Below, piece by piece: positions 59,134-64,000 of a stretch of DNA of 64,000 nucleotides. The notes beneath the pieces were generated by a model. It saw only the letters and a list, made by a program, of their open reading frames with translations, did not search any database and was not told where the DNA came from. Source of the DNA: Sclerodactyla briareus (taxonomy: Eukaryota > Echinodermata > Holothuroidea > Dendrochirotida > Sclerodactylidae). The position numbers and the translations under genes are program-made. Position 1 is the first letter of the stretch. Every line of letters begins with the position of its first letter. The DNA lies in contig JAODTK010005685.1 of NCBI GenBank assembly GCA_026419785.1, positions 62,001-126,000 on the forward strand. The letters run 5' to 3'.

Positions 59134-60950
59134 TGGAGCCTGTTCTTCGCGCAGGAAGTTCGACCCTTTACGTCCTGGGATGACCACGAGGAGTGCCCGG
59201 GGTGCCGGCGGTGCAACTGCCAGAAACCGATGTATAGGTGGCTCTTCGTGGGAAGGAAAGTCGGTTTCGGACAAGCAGCGGCGTGGTTGGCGCAGATCTG
59301 TTAGAACGACAGAGCGAGAGAGCGGCTTCTGTACGGGATCAGCGGAACCAGGCCGTCGGGTAAGCGCCGACGAAGAAGGGTACGACGACCAAAGGAGAAA
59401 GGGTAGGCAGGTTCAAGACCGCGGGGTGGGACTAGTTCCCTCCGGGGGGGTCGCTGAGGTGATCAGGTCGGAATCGACAAGGCAGTGTCCGAGTTCACCT
59501 CCGCAGGGAGAAAAGGACTGGGTCCATCCTCAACAGGCTTCGGCTGGGCGGCCGGTCCCGAAAAACCCAGGGCATGGGAGCGCCAGGCCGGCGGAGACGG
59601 ACGAACCGCACCGTCACTATCGGGTTGGCCTCCGGACCGGTCGGATCCAGGGGTGCCGTCAGTGGGGCGGTCCGGCGGCCCGGCCGTCGATGCGACCACC
59701 GGGTGCCGGGGCACCGGTGGGTCAGATACCGAGGTTCGGACCGAGGGGGGCGACGGCTGGTGAGGCCCGGCCGAGAGCGGGCCGAAGGTCTAACCGGCGC
59801 CTCGCAGGAGGGTTGTGGTCGAGCGGCCGAAAGCCGACCACGGGAGCGGGGCACGGGTGGGTCGACGTGCACTGAGGTCGGAACTCGAGCGGGGTCAACG
59901 GCTCGGATGGGGCCAGCAGTGTCTCGCCTATGTGCGCCAGTAGCGGCGAAGCCGCAGCCGGCTCAAGCCGCAGTGGGGGGAGGAGTCCGGGTCGGACTTC
60001 CTCCCCGCCAAGTGGACGAGTCCTCCGAGGGAGGAAGGGCGGGCCAGGCCCAGTCAGCAAGGGCGCGAGAGACGCTGCCCGGCCGAGTGTTTGGGTCCTT
60101 CTCACCAACCCGCAGCCCACGGACTTTTGAGGGGGGTTCCGGATGGAGACGGAACGGGCAAGCGCCGTCCGTCCCGAAAGGAGCCCGAGGAAGGAAAGAC
60201 GCCGGCACGGCGATAAGGAGACGACGGGCGCGGTCCTCATCGTCAGGATCGTCGGAAGAGGAGTCTCCCCGCCGGAGGAAGCTGGTGCACAGGGAGTCGC
60301 CTCCCCCCCTTCCACAGCAGGCTCAGCTCTTGAGCAGTTATGGACGGTTCGCACCGGCTCGGGGTCTTGACAACAGAGCTCGCCAAACCGGCACCGACGG
60401 GTTTGCCGCCAGTGCCGACCCGTCCATAGGGCCTCAGCAGAGGCCGTTTTTCGTGTCTGGGAGTCCTTCGCCGGAGGCTCACGGACTCTGCCGGGACTCC
60501 GAGCGAAAGCGCATCCGGAAGAGGGCGAAGTGCGAGGCCGGAGTTGCTCATAGGCACCGACAATTTACCGGAAGAGGCTGGAACGTGATGTGGATCACTT
60601 TCCTCGGGTGTGGGCTTTGGGAGCCTCCCTACCGGTGGCAGGCTGCCGCGCCGACCGTCACGCCGGTCCCTCAATGCGGTGCCTGTGGACAACTGCCCAG
60701 TGGGGTTGCAGTCGACGGGAATGTTTCACCGTTACGAAGGCCATCGCCCGCACAAGGCAGTGGGGGCCACAGTCCCGGAGGCCGACGGGTCTTTCCGGGT
60801 AGCCGAGACCGACTGGGAGCTCTTCAAGGTCCCCGACTGGCCTCAGCAGGTCAAGGATCGCTGGCCGCCGAGGGGCCACTAAGGGGAAAAGAAAAGGGAA
60901 CAAAGAAGGACGGCTCAAGGACCCCGAGGCGGCTAAGCTGGATTCCGGAT
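59134..60950 (+). pseudogene. DIRS gag-like region, frameshifted
   Basis: An ATG at 59,134 opens a frame that stops after 16 codons. A shift near 59,160 continues it as FTSWDDHEECPGCRRCNC, a Cys cluster resembling the N-terminal C..C..C.C of DIRS gag proteins. An Arg/Glu-rich coiled segment follows to about 59,370. Later, an Arg/Pro-rich frame (from 59,574) includes the acidic-serine tract SSSSGSSEEESPRRRK (60,233-60,280), typical of the disordered middle of such proteins. Gag of this class is expected to bind the element RNA. At least two further frame changes are needed. The border with the polymerase is not sharp; in DIRS elements gag and pol frames often overlap. Confidence 0.6.
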
Positions 60951-61600
60951 GGCGGGAATCGGAGGAGTCCCTGGCCACCATCCATCCCCGATCCTCCCCC
61001 CAGTGGCGGGTGGGCAACGTCGATAGATCTGAAGGATGCCCATCTTGCACTGTGCCCATCCACACCCGCCCAACCGCCGCTTCCTGCGTTCCCGCACCGG
61101 GGGCAGACCTACCGTTTTCAAGCGGTCCTCCCTCCTTCGGGCCTGTCGACGCCCCGAGGGGGTCCACGAGGTGTGCAGGCCATCCTCGCTTACCTCGACG
61201 GGAGGGCGTCACCGTTTCGCCTATATGATGACTGGCTATAGTGGCCCCGTCGAGGCGTAGGCGAGCCGCTCACACCGCGCGCGTGTCGGCGCTTCTTGGG
61301 CGACTCGGGTGTTGATCAACCACGAAAAGTCCTCGCTCCGTCCCGCGCAGTCGATAGCAGTACCTCGGCGCCGTCCTCGATCTTGCGGCATGTCGCTCCT
61401 TTCCCTCTCCGGGCCCGTGTTCCCCACGCACAGCGGGGGGGGGCTGCAGCGTCCATCCTGTGCTCCGGGTCCTCCGTGGCCAGCGCCTTGATCACGTTTC
61501 GCTGGGTCTGGCACCACAGGTCGACGTCCTCGACCTCTGCCGCCTCTGCATGCGACCGGGCTGCACGCTATTTTTGCTGAGACCTTTTCCAGCCGCTCGA
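60951..61600 (+). pseudogene. DIRS reverse transcriptase, frameshifted
   Basis: TSIDLKDAHLALCPSTP (about 61,017-61,068) is the DIRS (A/T)SIDLKDAY motif that carries the first catalytic Asp. HRGQTYRFQAVLP and LSTPRG follow, then AILAYL and LYDDWL (61,224-61,238), which holds the catalytic Asp pair. A stop comes straight after. In other frames LINHEKSSLRPAQS (about 61,310) gives the thumb-side NxEKS motif. One residue seems to be lost in the usual YLDDWL, and frames switch at least three times. The enzyme would copy the element RNA into circular DNA. Confidence 0.8.
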
Positions 61601-62010
61601 CACCCGCCATCTGATTCCTCTTCACGAGGACTCAGACCTTCCTGTCATGGTGGACAGAGCCACACAGGTTTGGCGGCAGGGTCGCACTTCCGCGACTCCG
61701 CCCCAGACGACAGTGACGACGGACGCGTCGCTCTCGGGGTGTGGAGGCAACTTGGGGCGAGCACCAGTCCTCGGCCGTTGTCCCCGGCTGAGAGCTCCTT
61801 GGCACATCAACTTCCTGGAGACGGAGTCCCGTTTATCGAGCGGTACTCCTCTGTCGGATCGGCTGCAGGGCATGCGGTACGGTTCTATTCCGCATCGACC
61901 ACGTCGCTTATATCGGCCGAGAGGGGGGAACCCGATCCCGGGCCTTATGCCATGATCTGGATCCTACTGCTGTTGTGCGAGCAGCATCAGATCTCACTTC
62001 AGGCATCCCA
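61601..62010 (+). pseudogene. DIRS RNase H domain, frameshifted
   Basis: TTVTTDASLSGCGG (from about 61,710) is the first RNase H strand with its catalytic Asp. HINFLETES (about 61,804) carries the second catalytic residue (Glu). YIGREGG-like residues in another frame near 61,910 fit the strand with the third acidic position (D....YI.R.GG..S). LLLLCEQHQISLQASHL near 61,965 fits the last helix. Present but not in one frame. It would remove RNA from the RNA:DNA hybrid. Confidence 0.75.
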
Positions 62011-62530
62011 CCTGCGGGATCCCTCAACGTGACGCAGAACGCTCTCTCCCATCCTCTGTCTGGATCCAGGGGAGTGGACCCTGACCCAAGCCTGGGCGGA
62101 CCACCTCTTCCGAGTATACAGTCGGCCGTACGTCAATCTTTTCGCGACGGCCAGCAACGCGCGACTTCCGACCTTCTGCTCCAGGCGGTTCCACCCTGTG
62201 GCGTGGAAGATCGACAGCTTTTCCCTTCTGGTGGGACTGCCTCCACGCATAGCGTTCCCTCCCTTGTGGCCTCGTCAGCGGGGCTGACGAGGATACTGGA
62301 CTGCGAACGCCCACCGTCCTGTGTTCCGCCCTTGTTTGCCCGAACCCAGCCGTGTTTCGCAGCTTCTCGCCTGTGGTCTACCTTCCACTGCGACTCCCCG
62401 ACCCCCTCCGCTCACGCAGAAGGCCGGGTCAGCTTGCGATATCACGGCACGCGCGCCCTGCGACTTCTCTGCGTGGAGACTCTTCGCCAGCGCTTCCGCG
62501 AGCGTAGTTCAGAGCGCGGTTGCAGAATTG
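62011..62530 (+). pseudogene. DIRS pol connecting region
   Basis: Plus-strand frames give LTQAWADHLF, then YVNLFATASNARLPTFCSRR and VAWKIDSFS (62,075-62,225). These are the segments that follow RNase H in DIRS polymerases (W.....D.FAT..N...P.F.S, A...DA...). The order is intact and the frame switches. In the families with this region a stop and the recombinase follow. Confidence 0.65.
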
Positions 62531-63440
62531 CAACATCTTCCCGCAGGCAGTCCACGCTTGACACGTACGATTCCCGTCTTGCCAGGTTTCGACGTGGGCT
62601 GCCAACCACTGTTGTGGGATCCCTTGATGCCTCGGTAGGACACGTGACGTCTTTCCCTGCTGACCCTCTTCGCGGAGGGAAAGCAGGTCCTCGACGATTC
62701 GGAACTAACCGGCGCTCGGCCATCCGGCGATCCATCGCGGTTTCCCGGACGGGTCACTCCCTGGGGGTAATGACACCGTCACCGCAGCTCCTGGCGGGGA
62801 TGTTTCAATGAGCCGTCCCCCGGCGCTCCGTTTGCTCCGGCATGGTCCCTCACGGACGTCCTCGCTACTCTAGCGGAGGCGCCTTACGAGCCAACTGCAG
62901 AGGGCCGCGCTGGAGCACCTCACCATAAACCGTTTTTCTGGTGGCGGCGGCATCCGTGCGCCGCAGGAGCTGCCTCCACTCTTATCAACGACGCACCCGG
63001 TTTCCTCCGGCACGACCCCGACGGCTCGTCTCCTCCCCGGATCCGGCGTTCTTATCAAGAACCATTCCGGTGGCTTTCGCGCCGCAGGAATTTACCTCCC
63101 CCACGATCGGGTCGCTCTCCGGATACGCCATAGGCAAGCGTGTGCCCCGTCCTGCGCTTCGCTGGTATATCGAGAGGACTCCGATTCATTCCGGGGCCAT
63201 GATCAACTTTTCCTTCTTCCACGTCAGCCGATACGCCGGCTTCAAGGATTCAATCCACGCCAGATCCGAGACTTGATCCAGCCACACGTTCTACCCGACG
63301 AATCTGCCCGGGCCCACGACGTAGGGGCATCGCGAGCTTCTCGAGCCTGTTCGCTGCGTCCCGCTGAAGACTAATGAAAGCGGCGCTTGGAAGACTCGAC
63401 CACCTTCGTCGCCTTGCTATCTGACTCGACACGGTGTCCA
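62531..63440 (+). pseudogene. DIRS tyrosine recombinase, frameshifted, HxxR arginine lost
   Basis: SRRQSTLDTYDSRLARFRRG (from about 62,538) is the typical start of DIRS recombinases (core-binding helix). VAAASVRRRSCLHSY (about 62,943-62,985) holds the first catalytic Arg. ARAHDVGASRASRA (about 63,306-63,347) is the HDVR...S block, but GGG (Gly) stands where HxxR needs Arg. WKT....CYLT (about 63,386-63,423) carries the presumed catalytic Tyr in another frame. This enzyme would integrate the circular copy without a target duplication. At least three frame breaks and the missing Arg mean it is inactive. Confidence 0.75.
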
Positions 63441-63542
63441 CGGTAGGGTGCTTTTGCAGAGCGGCTCTGCTCCTCCGACTACTCAGCGTCCGCATACGCG
63501 GCGGCGACCTGCACTGGCACCACCGTGGCGCCCTGTTCTAAG

Positions 63543-63642
63543 ACTGTGCATGGTCGATAATGGGTAAGTCAGTATGGTGAATAATGCTACAAAACATAAC
63601 GGGTTGTGAACTGTGAACTACGAATACTAACCCCTATACGAA
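63543..63642. repeat. DIRS internal complementary region
   Basis: TGCATGGTCGATAATGGGTA (63,547-63,566) is complementary to the outer left terminal repeat (TACCCCTTATACGACCATGC at 58,382). GGGTTGTGAACTGTGAACTA with CGAATACTAACCCC (63,601-63,634) is complementary to the outer right end (63,823-63,857). Together they mirror a junction of the two outer ends, the template used to form circles in DIRS replication. Confidence 0.85.
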
Positions 63643-63667
63643 GTCCCACCCATCCTTCCCCCTCCCC

Positions 63668-63735
63668 GGGCCTCGCAGGCGTCCGCGCAATCGAGTGGGG
63701 GTAAACCCCTCTAGAATGCAGGACGCCTAGCCTGG
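63668..63735. other. Stem-loop between complementary region and right terminal repeat
   Basis: GGCGTCC (63,679) pairs with GGACGCC (63,721-63,727). GGGGGTAAACCCC (63,697-63,709) forms an inner hairpin. Role unknown; it may be a 3' RNA structure of the element. Confidence 0.5.
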
Positions 63736-63831
63736 AAAAAAGAGAAGGGCGATGGGGTTCCCAACCGTACTATTGCAGAATGCAGAACTCGGTGGCACAT
63801 TGGGGGGTGTGCTGTCGTAGAAGGGGTAAGT
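63732..63831. repeat. DIRS right inverted terminal repeat
   Basis: Reverse complement of 58,381-58,483 with small gaps: GAAAAAAGAGAAGGGCGATG, CCAACCGTACTATTGCAGAA, CACATTGGGGGGTG and AAGGGGTA. Confidence 0.9.
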
Positions 63832-63860
63832 ATTCGTAGTTCACAGATTCACAAACCTTT

Positions 63861-64000
63861 CCTGGTTTGTAGAAACCAGGGGCGAATTCATTTCGAAAAG
63901 TAACCTCTGGTCTTTGGTCCCTTATTTCGCCCTGTTTCCAATGAGACCTCTGAATGAGTTGTGACTAGTCGTTGTGAACCCTCCAACAGGTGAACCTGAT
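63861..64000. repeat. Right outer arm of the long inverted repeat
   Basis: Inverted counterpart of 58,025-58,160. It begins with the small perfect hairpin CCTGGTTTGTAGAAACCAGG at 63,861-63,880. It continues to the window edge, so its true length is unknown. Confidence 0.75.

Larger units (their letters stand above)
58360..63860 (+). mobile_element. DIRS-like tyrosine-recombinase retrotransposon, decayed
   Basis: In order: an inverted terminal repeat, gag-like region, reverse transcriptase, RNase H, a connecting region, tyrosine recombinase, an internal complementary region and the second inverted repeat. This is the textbook order of DIRS1-type elements, which lack an integrase, copy through a circular intermediate and integrate with a tyrosine recombinase. 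The element is about 5.5 kb, GC-rich against an AT-rich background, and lies on the plus strand. Every coding part has frameshifts and stops. The ends are set from the internal complementary region, which joins copies of both outer ends, and are good to perhaps 15 bases. Confidence 0.88.

Overview
This window looks like intergenic or intronic DNA of an animal nuclear genome. I recognise no intact host gene, rRNA or canonical tRNA. Stop codons are dense, and apart from two GC-rich blocks the long open frames lie in simple repeats or dead transposons. The repeat types (CR1-like LINEs, a DIRS-type tyrosine-recombinase retrotransposon, many small terminal-inverted-repeat elements, long poly-C/poly-G tracts, TAGGCCTA motifs, tandem repeats rich in TGACCT) suggest a marine invertebrate, and an echinoderm is my best guess. 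That is inference from style, not from a marker gene.

Layout. 1-5.4 kb: a TTAA-type small DNA transposon cut by the window edge, a possible tRNA-derived SINE, a LINE reverse-transcriptase C-terminal fragment and a GTAT microsatellite. 6.1-10.7 kb: ~150 bp tandem repeats, a 598 bp tandem duplication, a Harbinger-like MITE with a TTA duplication, then a (TG)n tract joined to a TGACCT-rich repeat. 11.3-12.9 kb: an AT-rich satellite of ~218 bp monomers arranged as ~435 bp dimers. 13.1-15.3 kb: a second (TG)n/TGACCT block and a ~0.5 kb fold-back palindrome. 16.5-16.9 kb: another MITE. 20.1-22.3 kb: two tail-to-tail CR1-like LINE remnants, the larger one interrupted by a poly-C-tailed insert. 28-31.5 kb: a tRNA-like head, a third LINE remnant and a MITE. 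33.3 and 48.6 kb: further copies of the TTAA element. 38-46.6 kb: a poly-C element, a probable SINE, a ~63 bp minisatellite of B-box-like palindromes, and a second copy of the 598 bp-type repeat. 51.9-54.6 kb: a GC-rich block of unknown nature set inside a 155 bp tandem repeat. 58.4-63.9 kb: a nearly full-length but decayed DIRS-like element (gag-like, reverse transcriptase, RNase H, tyrosine recombinase, inverted terminal repeats, internal complementary region).

No set of genes here works as a pathway. The functional logic is that of mobile elements. The DIRS element holds the only complete replication and integration gene set. Its reading frames are broken and its recombinase lacks the conserved Arg of the HxxR motif, so it is almost certainly dead. 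I found no convincing new gene system. The best leads are the DIRS element with its unusual long flanking inverted homology, the GC-rich 51.9-54.1 kb block, the dimeric satellite with a CArG box in every monomer, and the B-box palindrome minisatellite.
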